IMG/VR virus record: IMGVR_UViG_3300024264_000007
Coordinates: 62,001 to 126,000 of that record
Strand: one strand, 5' to 3'
DNA length: 64,000 nt
Origin: a virus
In this document: piece after piece, positions 25,604-33,659 of the stretch
Numbering within the stretch: the first letter of the stretch is position 1
Layout of the letters: each line of letters starts with the position of its first letter
Notes under the pieces: generated by a model
Seen by the model: only the letters and a program-made list of their open reading frames with translations
What the model was told of the DNA's origin: nothing
Databases searched by the model: none
Made by a program: the position numbers and the translations under genes

Positions 25604-25611
25604 TATTTATG
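25604..25611 (-). promoter_or_regulatory. Late promoter box CATAAATA, 5 nt before the 86-aa gene
   Basis: CATAAATA-ACACT-ATG, in the 20-nt gap after the oxygenase gene. Confidence 0.6.
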
Positions 25612-25618
25612 AAACTAA

Positions 25619-26329
25619 CTACTGTATCAACTTACCAAATCTATCTGTTCTGAATACTAAACCCATGTTTTCTTTATGCCATTCTTCGCCATTCTCTTCA
25701 ATAAGAATTTCTCCATTGGGTTGAGAAATCTCTATATTAAACGATATACTATATCTATCTTTATCTGTCGTGTTTGGTTCAACCAGATGCATGGTGCCAC
25801 TAGGAAATAAAAGTATGTCTCCAGTTTTTGGTTGCCAACCCCAAGATTCTTCCATTCTAGGTGAAGATAGAGCCATTCCAACATAGTGTTTAGTTGTTTC
25901 TATAAACTTAATATCTCCCTCGTCTCCGTCTGCCCTAATATAACATGCACCAGAATAAGTACAACCATTATGTAAATGTGGTGCATTATATCCACCTGGA
26001 TAGTTTATGTTTCCCCATGAGTTATGCATAACACATTGAGCAGTTCCTTTTTCGAATCCACAATAACCCATAATCTCTTCCGACACTGTTCTTTTAATTT
26101 GTCTCATCAACTTATTGAATATGGGATTGTTATCGATACCATCGTTTGATTGCCAACCAAGACCTTTATTAGACCTGCTTCTACCTTCACGGTCTCTAGT
26201 TCTCATAGCATCCATTTCATCCTTCAACATTTGAAAATACTCTGGCGTCAATCCTTCTACTTTGTCTTCTGGATTATATAACCATTCTCTAATACAAATT
26301 ACTGCTGGACTAAATAATTTAATCGCCAT
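25619..26329 (-). CDS. 2OG-Fe(II) oxygenase of the TIGR02466 type
   Basis: The 236-aa protein follows the TIGR02466 pattern as I recall it: an NAPHLH segment with H118/H120, YSGACYIRA, GDILLFPSGTMH with H181, and R192 in RYSISFN. It is likely an Fe(II)/2OG-dependent hydroxylase of unknown target. It overlaps the DUF6065-like gene by 11 nt and forms an accessory group with that gene and the oxygenase beyond it. Confidence 0.82.
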   Translation of the reverse strand: MAIKLFSPAVICIREWLYNPEDKVEGLTPEYFQMLKDEMDAMRTRDREGRSRSNKGLGWQSNDGIDNNPIFNKLMRQIKRTVSEEIMGYCGFEKGTAQCVMHNSWGNINYPGGYNAPHLHNGCTYSGACYIRADGDEGDIKFIETTKHYVGMALSSPRMEESWGWQPKTGDILLFPSGTMHLVEPNTTDKDRYSISFNIEISQPNGEILIEENGEEWHKENMGLVFRTDRFGKLIQ

Positions 26330-27155
26330 CTATTTCTCCTTTATGAAATGGACACTCTGGTGGAGGTTCCATTTCTTTGAAATTCTTACCTTTTTGTTTC
26401 CAATGTCCTTCACTTCTATATGCACCCATATTGTTGGGTTTCTCTTTTAATAGTTTATCGTACTTCTCTCTGTTTACTTGGTCCATGCTAGGAAGTTCTT
26501 GTACTCTATCTTCGGTTCTATCTTTGTGCCATCCAGCAGTGTCTTTTAACTGATAAGTCGATACCCATTCTTCTCTTTTAAAAGGTATAACTTGAACTAG
26601 GGGAGTTCCTTTTGGTATAACAAACGAATGACTAACTTTAGGATAGAAAATAATTTGTGAATTGTCTTGATTGATATTAAAGTCATCTGTATCTATAACA
26701 CCTTGCCATGTTGCAAAATGATTGTTTTGAAATAAAAAGGGGTCTAAATAGAAACAAGAATAACCCTTTGGCGTTATTATATTCCAAGCATTTCTCATTT
26801 TAAATGCATCTTTAATTGGACCTTCTTCTCCTAAATAACTGAATGAGTGTGCAAACTGAGCTGCAGGATGAGAAGGAGATGCTTGAGATTGTGCCACCTT
26901 TTTACCAAATTCTTGAGTATATGTTTTGCCGTTATCAAAAACAACTTCCATATCTCTATTTGCAAGAATGTACCAACCAGATTTTAACCAATCGTCCATT
27001 GCCGGACAAGCACGAATAGTCTGTATTCTTTGTCCTCTATCGTGTTGAAAGACTTTCATTTTTTTCCACCAATCAGGACTTAACGATTTAGCAAGAACTG
27101 GTTTCCAGTCTCTAAGACTCTCTTCGTTAAATGTAGTGAAATCTATCGTTGGCAT
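26319..27155 (-). CDS. DUF6065-like protein
   Basis: The 278-aa protein has a RACPAMDDWLKSGWYI block, a PKGYSCFYLDPFLF turn, a GVIDTDDF element and IPKGTPLVQVIPFKREEW. These fit my memory of the DUF6065 family, a predicted beta-barrel with no assigned activity. The C-terminus contains PPPECPFH. It is sandwiched between and overlaps two 2OG oxygenases (11 and 29 nt), which suggests a joint modification pathway. The family match is recalled, not searched. Confidence 0.55.
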   Translation of the reverse strand: MPTIDFTTFNEESLRDWKPVLAKSLSPDWWKKMKVFQHDRGQRIQTIRACPAMDDWLKSGWYILANRDMEVVFDNGKTYTQEFGKKVAQSQASPSHPAAQFAHSFSYLGEEGPIKDAFKMRNAWNIITPKGYSCFYLDPFLFQNNHFATWQGVIDTDDFNINQDNSQIIFYPKVSHSFVIPKGTPLVQVIPFKREEWVSTYQLKDTAGWHKDRTEDRVQELPSMDQVNREKYDKLLKEKPNNMGAYRSEGHWKQKGKNFKEMEPPPECPFHKGEIDGD

Positions 27156-27861
27156 TATATAATTCTTCCTTATCTACTAGTTCTATCTCGTCACCCCTAA
27201 GTACGATAGAACATCTATCTGCATATCGAGCTCGTTCTGTTGGTGCATCTGCACCATGTGGTATTCTTCCATCAAACATTAACAATCTGTTTGGTTTAAA
27301 CTCTATACTTCCTATAGAATGTTTTTCTATGTGTTCTTCTCTTCCATCTAAACCGGCTTGATAAACACCTTTATCATAAAATCTTAAATCTCCACCCCAT
27401 GCAGGATTCCAGAATTTATTATAGTAATATAGAAATGATAGGTTCCATTCATCTTGTTCATCACAATCACAATGAGTTGTACCATGTTGACCATGAGTTT
27501 GAGAATTGGTTCCCATATACTGAAATCTTTTCCATTTAAAACCAAAGTCTGTACATATTCTTCTGTTCAACCATTTAGCATGTTCTACAGTGTCGCTTGT
27601 TTCCCCATATTCCATTTTTGGATTACCATAATCATCTGTTTTAAAGAATGATGCACCCCAAAGTTGATGATGAGGTAAACCTGTGGGATGTTGTGCGTTT
27701 ACTTGATTTTGTTTAGACCACCTAGGACCCTCAGAAGTTTTACGATGAATCCATCGATGTATAGAAGTTTCTAAGTAATTGTCTATTACATAGACTTTAT
27801 TTCCTAAAGGAAAGTCTTTAATAGTAAAAGGTTTATCTACCTTGACTATTTCTAGGGACAT
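27127..27861 (-). CDS. 2OG-Fe(II) oxygenase
   Basis: The 244-aa protein carries H130-x-D132 (HCDCDEQ), WGGDLRFYD, distal H202 (GRIPHGA) and R216 (DRCSIVLRG), the full Fe(II)/2OG site. The sequence before the triad is unusually rich in His and Gln. The substrate is unknown. It overlaps the downstream DUF6065-like gene by 29 nt and follows the 183-aa gene with a 3-nt gap. Confidence 0.85.
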   Translation of the reverse strand: MSLEIVKVDKPFTIKDFPLGNKVYVIDNYLETSIHRWIHRKTSEGPRWSKQNQVNAQHPTGLPHHQLWGASFFKTDDYGNPKMEYGETSDTVEHAKWLNRRICTDFGFKWKRFQYMGTNSQTHGQHGTTHCDCDEQDEWNLSFLYYYNKFWNPAWGGDLRFYDKGVYQAGLDGREEHIEKHSIGSIEFKPNRLLMFDGRIPHGADAPTERARYADRCSIVLRGDEIELVDKEELYNANDRFHYI

Positions 27862-27864
27862 AAA

Positions 27865-28416
27865 CTACTCTATTAATGCTTTTTGTGGCGGTGGGAATCT
27901 ATTAATATATTCTTCTACATCTGGAAGTAAATCTTCTCTAGTTGATTTTACATCATTCATAATATTTACATAGATGTTCCACATCACATCATAGTATTCT
28001 AATACTCTTCTTGCATCTGACCTTAAAGGATGATTTGAACCATCTCTACCTGCAGCCATAACATCTACCAGACTTTCAAATCCATAAGTTTGAATTTGTT
28101 GGTCTAAGTAATCTTTACCAACATCATTAATTTGTTGACTGTATTGATTGGATAATGTCACACCGGAAGGTGGAACAGAATTTTCAATGTAGTTTTCGAT
28201 TGCATCTAACTCAACATCTGTTAATGAAATTTTTTCTTGTTCATCAAACTGAACATTTTCTTTCCATTCCATAATCTTGACTTCGATGTCATCATAGATA
28301 AGAACATCATACTCAAACCCTAAATTAGGTTTATCGACATTATCATGTCTCCATTCTAGGCCATTTGGTTTTCTAATAGTAAGATGACCATTCTCACAAT
28401 AAATTAACATATTCAT
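27865..28416 (-). CDS. Hypothetical protein, possible fibre-assembly factor (183 aa)
   Basis: The N-terminal ~70 residues are beta-rich (LTIRKPNGLEWRHDN). The C-terminal half is helical, with ARRVLEYYDVMWNIYVNIMND and an end rich in Pro. A beta N-terminus plus helical C-terminus downstream of fibre genes is the layout of tail fibre chaperones, but I cannot match a named family. GGAG precedes the ATG. It follows the glycosyltransferase gene with a 14-nt gap. Confidence 0.55.
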   Translation of the reverse strand: MNMLIYCENGHLTIRKPNGLEWRHDNVDKPNLGFEYDVLIYDDIEVKIMEWKENVQFDEQEKISLTDVELDAIENYIENSVPPSGVTLSNQYSQQINDVGKDYLDQQIQTYGFESLVDVMAAGRDGSNHPLRSDARRVLEYYDVMWNIYVNIMNDVKSTREDLLPDVEEYINRFPPPQKALIE

Positions 28417-28430
28417 AATAACTCCATAAT

Positions 28431-29978
28431 CTAGTTTTGATGTTTATTTTTAAATCTTTCATACATATTTAGGTGTTCTATTTCAGAAGTATCCATGCCT
28501 TCAATCCAAGGACCACCTCTAGTATAATGTATAGCACAAGCACGCCACTTTTCTTCTTGCGTATCATGCCCCTCAGTTATAACATACCATTCTGGTATTT
28601 CTGATATCTTATCTGTCCATTCAAATTGATGTAGATATTTACCACTTTCAGTATTGATAACTTCTGGCGTAAGTTTCTTACAGTCTTCGTGACCATTATT
28701 AAATATCATTAATGATGACCAAAGTTTTTTAGGATAAGATACATTCTTTTCACCGTTAAATTTTGTTTCAGCATAAGTATCAAAATCATACTGAACACAT
28801 GCAACTGCATCATCTAAATCTAAATAGTAGAACATTGGTAAGATACTTTCATTGAATAGTATATCATCATCAATAAAAATACTAAATCCTTCATAGTTTT
28901 CTAAGTAAGGAATTAAGAATCTACTATATGTGAACTCTGTTGATTGAGCTGCATACTCTCTATTATACTCTGGAATCTTTGATATGTCAAGAAACTTTAT
29001 CTCAGGAGTCCAATCTCCTAATATATCATGTACATCACCATGACCTGCTCCAAATAATATACTACTCTTAAGACATTTAGCACTTAGTTCTGCAATGTCT
29101 TTGTGTCTACTATCATATCCGACATAGATTGTCAAGGGTTTGCCAGCAGAAAGTTTATTTACTTTTTTATTGAAGTCTGTCACATCTCCTCTGAAGTTCA
29201 TCTTCAATAAGTCACTATGTATTTCTAAATATCCACGAGTGAATGAAAACGACATTGAGTAGTGGTCTGCATTTCTTTCTACAAGTTGCGACTTCATTTC
29301 GTCAATCATTTCATCTATAGGTGTTTCTGGAAGAGGTATAGCATCGTGGTTATCCCATATCCATAAATCTAAGTCTGGGTCATTCATAGTTTCGAAAACA
29401 CCTGAACGAACAGAACCTGGATGTATAGATAACTGATACATTCGTTCATCTCTGGAGTTCATACCTGCTGTAGATACAGTGCCTTGAATTGCATTCCATA
29501 GACCTTCTTTTCTGATACTATCGACTAACCAATGTGCCTTTGCACCATGATAATATACAGCATTAAGACTAGAATCTTGTTGTTCGCTTAACTTAGTATC
29601 TGTGAATTCTTCTATCTTTTGATATTCATCATTTGAATTTTTAAAATCCATACCTGCAATTCCTGGTTTTGGATTTTCGGGTGGTGCAGTGTATCCTTTA
29701 GAAAGAAAGTAATGATATGCCCATGAATGAGATTGTAGTTTGTTCCAACCAAGAAACTTTTGTTCCTTGATTAACTTAGTCATATCACCCCATTTGACCT
29801 GTTTTAATTTTCCTGTTTTGTTCGCTGTCACCCATTTTAAAGATTTATATGCTTCTGTTTCTTTATAATCTTTTGATACATCAAAAGAACCCAACTGAAC
29901 ATGTGTGTTCTTATCTGTTGGATCCCAATCTTTGAGAAGTTCCTTTGTGTGCTCGAGTGAGTCTGATTTTACGCTCAT
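28431..29978 (-). CDS. GT8-like glycosyltransferase with a separate N-terminal domain
   Basis: The C-terminal half (from about residue 280, TIYVGYDSRH) is a nucleotide-sugar transferase fold. It has TYSRFLIPYL and an acidic metal-binding IDDDILF (D370-D372), the DxD motif, and a final HYTRGGPW. The N-terminal 270 residues are a different domain (AHWLVDSIRKEGLW, then SIHPGSVRSGVFE), resembling a ParB/sulfiredoxin-type pattern. The enzyme could glycosylate a fibre protein, phage DNA or host surface. The gene starts a transcript from a late box (30006-30013) directly after the repeat-protein cluster. Confidence 0.8.
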   Translation of the reverse strand: MSVKSDSLEHTKELLKDWDPTDKNTHVQLGSFDVSKDYKETEAYKSLKWVTANKTGKLKQVKWGDMTKLIKEQKFLGWNKLQSHSWAYHYFLSKGYTAPPENPKPGIAGMDFKNSNDEYQKIEEFTDTKLSEQQDSSLNAVYYHGAKAHWLVDSIRKEGLWNAIQGTVSTAGMNSRDERMYQLSIHPGSVRSGVFETMNDPDLDLWIWDNHDAIPLPETPIDEMIDEMKSQLVERNADHYSMSFSFTRGYLEIHSDLLKMNFRGDVTDFNKKVNKLSAGKPLTIYVGYDSRHKDIAELSAKCLKSSILFGAGHGDVHDILGDWTPEIKFLDISKIPEYNREYAAQSTEFTYSRFLIPYLENYEGFSIFIDDDILFNESILPMFYYLDLDDAVACVQYDFDTYAETKFNGEKNVSYPKKLWSSLMIFNNGHEDCKKLTPEVINTESGKYLHQFEWTDKISEIPEWYVITEGHDTQEEKWRACAIHYTRGGPWIEGMDTSEIEHLNMYERFKNKHQN

Positions 29979-30005
29979 AATATAGTTCCTTAATTTCTAC
30001 ACTAA

Positions 30006-30013
30006 TATTTAGT
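30006..30013 (-). promoter_or_regulatory. Late promoter box ACTAAATA for the glycosyltransferase
   Basis: ACTAAATA lies just beyond the stop of the 488-aa repeat protein and 27 nt before the ATG. AAGGAAC lies in the short leader. Confidence 0.6.
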
Positions 30014-30015
30014 GA

Positions 30016-31482
30016 TTAAGAATTAACAGGTGTTCCTGGCCATGTTTGTGACAATGAACCATCCCAACGGATAACAGGTGTTTGACCTTGTCTAGCATAT
30101 GTACTAGGTGACCTATGTTGATAAGTCGTTGGTGTCTGACCTTGTCTAGCATATGTAGAAGGACTTCTATGTTGATAAGTCGTTGGTGTTTGACCTTGTC
30201 TAGCATATGTAGAAGGACTCTGATGTTGATATGTAAGAGGTGTCTGACTATTTGCAGGATTTCTGTAAGTAAACGGACTTCTATGGTCATATGTTAAAGG
30301 AGACCTGTGGTCATATGTCAACGGACTTCTATGGTCATATGTAAATGGAGTCTGATTATTTCTTATAAACGGATTCTGAGCATTTACAGGATTCTGATAG
30401 CTCGCTGTTGTTTGTCTGTTTCTAATATTAGGTTCTTGTTGAGCTCTAATATTAGGTTCTTGTTGTGACCTTATGTTTGGTTCTTGAGCATTTCTAATAA
30501 ACGGATTTTGTGCATTAGCAATATAAGGTGTTTGTCTGTCTCTAATATTAGGTTCTTGCGTTACCGTTTGACCTGAACGAATATTAGGTTCTTGTTGACT
30601 TCTAATATTAGGTTGCTGAGCATTACTAGGTGACTGAGCATCTCTAATATTAGGTTCCTGTTGGTTCTTAATAGTAGGTTGTTGAGCACTCTGCTGTTTG
30701 TTTCTAATATTAGGTTCTTGTTGTGACCTTATGTTTGGTTCTTGTGCTGACGCTTGCGCTGAACGAATATTAGGTTCTTGTTGTGACCTTATGTTTGGTT
30801 CTTGTGCATTTGAAGTGGTTTGTCTGTTTGCAATATAAGGTGTTTGTCTGTTTCTAATATTAGGTTCTTGTGCATTTGCAGTGTTTTGTCTGTTTGCAAT
30901 ATAAGGTGTTTGTGCATTTCTGATATTAGGTTCTTGAGCTGCACTAGCCCCTTGTGCATTAGCAATGTAAGGAGTCTGAAAGTTTCTGATATTTGGTTCT
31001 TGTGCTGACTGTTGCGCTGAACGAATATTAGGTTCTTGTTTGTTCTTAATTGTAGGTTGCTGAGCATTACTAGGTGACTGAGCATCTCTAATATTAGGTT
31101 CTTGTTGGTTTCTAATATTAGGTTCTTGTATGCTTCTAATATTGGGTTCCTGATTGTTCCTTATATTAGGTTCTTGATTATTCGCAATGTATGGACTCTG
31201 GAAAGTATAAGGTTGTTGACCAGTATAAGGAGTCTGACCATTCGCAATATACGGACTTTGATAACTTCTAATATTGGGTTGTTGATTATTCGCAATATAA
31301 GGACTCTGGTAAGTATAAGGAGTCTGACCAGTATAAGGAGTCTGACCAGATGCAATATATGGCGACTGATATGTATATGGTTGTTGACCAGTATAAGGTT
31401 GCTGGCCATTAGCAATATACGGAGTTTGCACATTAGAAGTACTTGGCGATTGAGCAAGTCCAATTAGAGGTTGCTGTGGCAT
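30016..31482 (-). CDS. Octapeptide-repeat protein A (488 aa)
   Basis: Almost the entire 488-aa chain consists of imperfect 8-residue units with one Pro each. The main forms are QEPNIRNx and QTPYIANx, with shorter QPYTG/QSPYTY forms near the N-terminus and HRSPSTYA forms near the C-terminus. The last 20 residues (from VIRWDG) are different and hydrophobic-aromatic. No signal peptide or enzyme motif is present. It is probably a fibrous virion or surface protein in the host-recognition island. I do not recognise the family. The other repeat proteins are at 31523, 41010 and 42111. Confidence 0.75.
   Translation of the reverse strand: MPQQPLIGLAQSPSTSNVQTPYIANGQQPYTGQQPYTYQSPYIASGQTPYTGQTPYTYQSPYIANNQQPNIRSYQSPYIANGQTPYTGQQPYTFQSPYIANNQEPNIRNNQEPNIRSIQEPNIRNQQEPNIRDAQSPSNAQQPTIKNKQEPNIRSAQQSAQEPNIRNFQTPYIANAQGASAAQEPNIRNAQTPYIANRQNTANAQEPNIRNRQTPYIANRQTTSNAQEPNIRSQQEPNIRSAQASAQEPNIRSQQEPNIRNKQQSAQQPTIKNQQEPNIRDAQSPSNAQQPNIRSQQEPNIRSGQTVTQEPNIRDRQTPYIANAQNPFIRNAQEPNIRSQQEPNIRAQQEPNIRNRQTTASYQNPVNAQNPFIRNNQTPFTYDHRSPLTYDHRSPLTYDHRSPFTYRNPANSQTPLTYQHQSPSTYARQGQTPTTYQHRSPSTYARQGQTPTTYQHRSPSTYARQGQTPVIRWDGSLSQTWPGTPVNS
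30050..31440 (-). repeat. 24-bp coding repeats in repeat protein A
   Basis: Dozens of degenerate 24-bp units, recognisable as recurring aatattaggttcttg on the plus strand. Units vary in the third and surrounding positions, so the array is old but locally near-identical. Confidence 0.85.
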
Positions 31483-31522
31483 TAGATTTTACTCCCTACT
31501 CTTAATTTAATTATCATCTTCA

Positions 31523-33625
31523 TTATTTTTGTCCTACAGGAATAGGTAGATTGTTAAAGTTATGTGCTAACATGCCATTAACAAAGAAGTTCGAGTTATC
31601 TTCAATACCAGTTAAGTTATAAACTTCCATTTCTGAGTGTTCTTCTATTGATACTATCTCTAGTCCCATTTCATCTTGTCTATCAAACATTATGCCATCT
31701 AACATACTGAATATACTATCTCCAACTTTAAGTTCATGTGTTTCTATATCTTCCATCCACCAATGTTCTTTTACTGATTTCTCAATATCAAATGCACCCC
31801 ATTCACCATTTGGTAACATCAATGGGTGAGTATCAGTCATCTGTAGAATTCTACCATCTGAGAATGTTATATCCCATATAGAACTGATTGGCTGAGGATT
31901 AATTTGTTGTATTCTCTTAGGTTCAAGTAATTTAGTACTTTCGTTCCAAGACATGACCCATTGACCAACAACACATGACTCGATAGGTGCATGTGAACCA
32001 TCGCCTAACCATATCATTGAACCTGGAGCGAAGCAACCTCCGCCTCCTCCTCCACCACCAAAGGTAAACGGCATTCTGAATGAATAAGTTGCAGGAGACC
32101 TATTGTTTGCAATCGAAGGCGACCTTGCCTGATAAGTGAAAGGATTTCTTCCACTAAATGGGTTTCTAGCAGAGTTTGGTTGTCTTGCCTGATAAGTGAA
32201 CGGTTGTCTCGCACTAAATGGTTGTCTAGCACTATTCGGTTGTCTTGCTTGGTATGTACTAGGCGACCTATGATTATATGTATTAGGTTCTCTTGCCTGA
32301 TAAGTGAACGGTTGTCTTGCACTAAATGGGTTTCTAGCAGCGTTAGGTTGTCTTGCCTGATATGTACTAGGTGACCTGTGATTGTATGTACTAGGCGACC
32401 TATGGTCATATGTATATGGTGACCTGTGATTATATGTAGTAGGCGACCTATGGTTATAAGTAAACGGATTACGATATGTAAACGGCGACCTATGGTCATA
32501 TGTAAATGGTGACCTATGTTGATAAGTGAACGGACTTCTATAAGGTGACCTATGGTCATATGTACCAGGTTGTCTATTGTTGTAAGTACTCGGATTCTGG
32601 TAAATACTTGGCGACTGATGCTGATAACTACTAGGTTGTCTATTGTCGTAAGTACTAGGATTCTGGTAAATACTTGGCGACTGATGCTGATAAGTACTAG
32701 GTTGTCTGTTCTGATAGGTACTTGGATTCTGGTAAATACTCGGTGACTGATGTTGATAAGTCAACGGACTTCTATGTTGATAAGTGAACGGACTTCTATA
32801 AGGTGACCTATGTTGATATGTCAACGGACTTCTATGGTCGTAAGTAAATGGACTTTGATAAGGTGACCTATGGTCATATGTTAAAGGAGACCTGTGATTA
32901 TAAGTAAACGGATTACGATATATTAAAGGAGACCTGTGGTCATATGTCAACGGACTTCTATGTTGATAGATAAACGGACTTCTATAAGGCGACCTATGTT
33001 GATATGTACTAGGTTGTCTATTACTATATGTAGAAGGTGACCTATGTTGATATATAAATGGTGACCTATGTTGATATGTCAACGGACTTCTATGTTGATA
33101 TGTCAACGGACTTCTATGATTATATGTAGAAGGATTCTGATATGAACGAGGGTCTCTATATGTACTAGGTGACCTATGTTGATATGTACCAGGTTGTCTA
33201 GCATCTCTAATATTAGGTTCTTGTTGTGACCTAATATTAGGTTCTTGTTGATTTCTAATATTAGGTTCTTGTGCATTTACTGGATTTTGATAAATCGCAG
33301 GTTGTCTTCTATCTCTAATATTAGGTTCTTGTGCATTAGCAATATAAGGATAAGGATTCTGTTTGTTTCTTATATTAGGTTCTTGTGCGTTTGCAATATA
33401 AGGATAAGGATTCTGTTTGTTTCTTATATTGGGTTCTTGTGCGTTTGCGATATAAGGGTAAGGTTGTTGAACACTCTGTTGTCCAGAAGCATTGTTCCAA
33501 CCTGTAGGTGTTTTTACATAAATCTGGTCAGCAGCTTTCCATGTGCCTGAGTCTGTTTTTACCCATGCACCTCGGGTACTATTCCAACCTGTTGGTGTTT
33601 TTACCTTTTGTGAGCCTGTCGCCAT
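31523..33625 (-). CDS. Octapeptide-repeat protein B with C-terminal Hint (intein-like) domain
   Basis: The 700-aa protein has four parts. Residues 1-50 hold two VKTPTGWN motifs. Residues about 55-520 are octads of the NIRNKQEP and QHRSPLTY types. A run of eight Gly follows. From Cys531 to the end is a 170-aa Hint domain: CFAPGSMIWLGDG (block A, nucleophile Cys531), MTDTHPL (block B, T597-x-x-H600), and VYNLTG...FFVNGMLAHN (blocks F/G, H688-N689). After N689 come 11 residues starting with Phe, not Cys/Ser/Thr, so standard splicing is unlikely. N-terminal cleavage or ligation, as in bacterial intein-like or hedgehog domains, is more likely. Confidence 0.85.
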   Translation of the reverse strand: MATGSQKVKTPTGWNSTRGAWVKTDSGTWKAADQIYVKTPTGWNNASGQQSVQQPYPYIANAQEPNIRNKQNPYPYIANAQEPNIRNKQNPYPYIANAQEPNIRDRRQPAIYQNPVNAQEPNIRNQQEPNIRSQQEPNIRDARQPGTYQHRSPSTYRDPRSYQNPSTYNHRSPLTYQHRSPLTYQHRSPFIYQHRSPSTYSNRQPSTYQHRSPYRSPFIYQHRSPLTYDHRSPLIYRNPFTYNHRSPLTYDHRSPYQSPFTYDHRSPLTYQHRSPYRSPFTYQHRSPLTYQHQSPSIYQNPSTYQNRQPSTYQHQSPSIYQNPSTYDNRQPSSYQHQSPSIYQNPSTYNNRQPGTYDHRSPYRSPFTYQHRSPFTYDHRSPFTYRNPFTYNHRSPTTYNHRSPYTYDHRSPSTYNHRSPSTYQARQPNAARNPFSARQPFTYQAREPNTYNHRSPSTYQARQPNSARQPFSARQPFTYQARQPNSARNPFSGRNPFTYQARSPSIANNRSPATYSFRMPFTFGGGGGGGGCFAPGSMIWLGDGSHAPIESCVVGQWVMSWNESTKLLEPKRIQQINPQPISSIWDITFSDGRILQMTDTHPLMLPNGEWGAFDIEKSVKEHWWMEDIETHELKVGDSIFSMLDGIMFDRQDEMGLEIVSIEEHSEMEVYNLTGIEDNSNFFVNGMLAHNFNNLPIPVGQK
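32090..33480 (-). repeat. 24-bp coding repeats in repeat protein B
   Basis: Degenerate 24-bp units encoding QHRSPLTY- and QARQPxxx-type octads, with a NIRNKQEP segment near the N-terminal end. Confidence 0.85.
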
Positions 33626-33651
33626 ATTATATAGTCCTTAAAATACTATTC

Positions 33652-33659
33652 TATTTATT
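33652..33659 (-). promoter_or_regulatory. Late promoter box AATAAATA for repeat protein B
   Basis: AATAAATA just after the stop of the 825-aa fibre and 26 nt before the ATG. AAGGAC serves as the Shine-Dalgarno. It has one mismatch to the consensus. Confidence 0.45.

Noticed and set aside
30050-33480. Regular short repeats resembling a CRISPR array or minisatellite
   Set aside because: Units are 24 bp without unique spacers, lie inside long open frames and keep the 8-residue codon phase, so they are coding repeats.
31523-33625. A splicing intein in a housekeeping phage protein
   Set aside because: The Hint domain is at the C-terminus, with only 11 residues after HN and Phe at +1, and it has no homing endonuclease, so classic protein splicing is unlikely.
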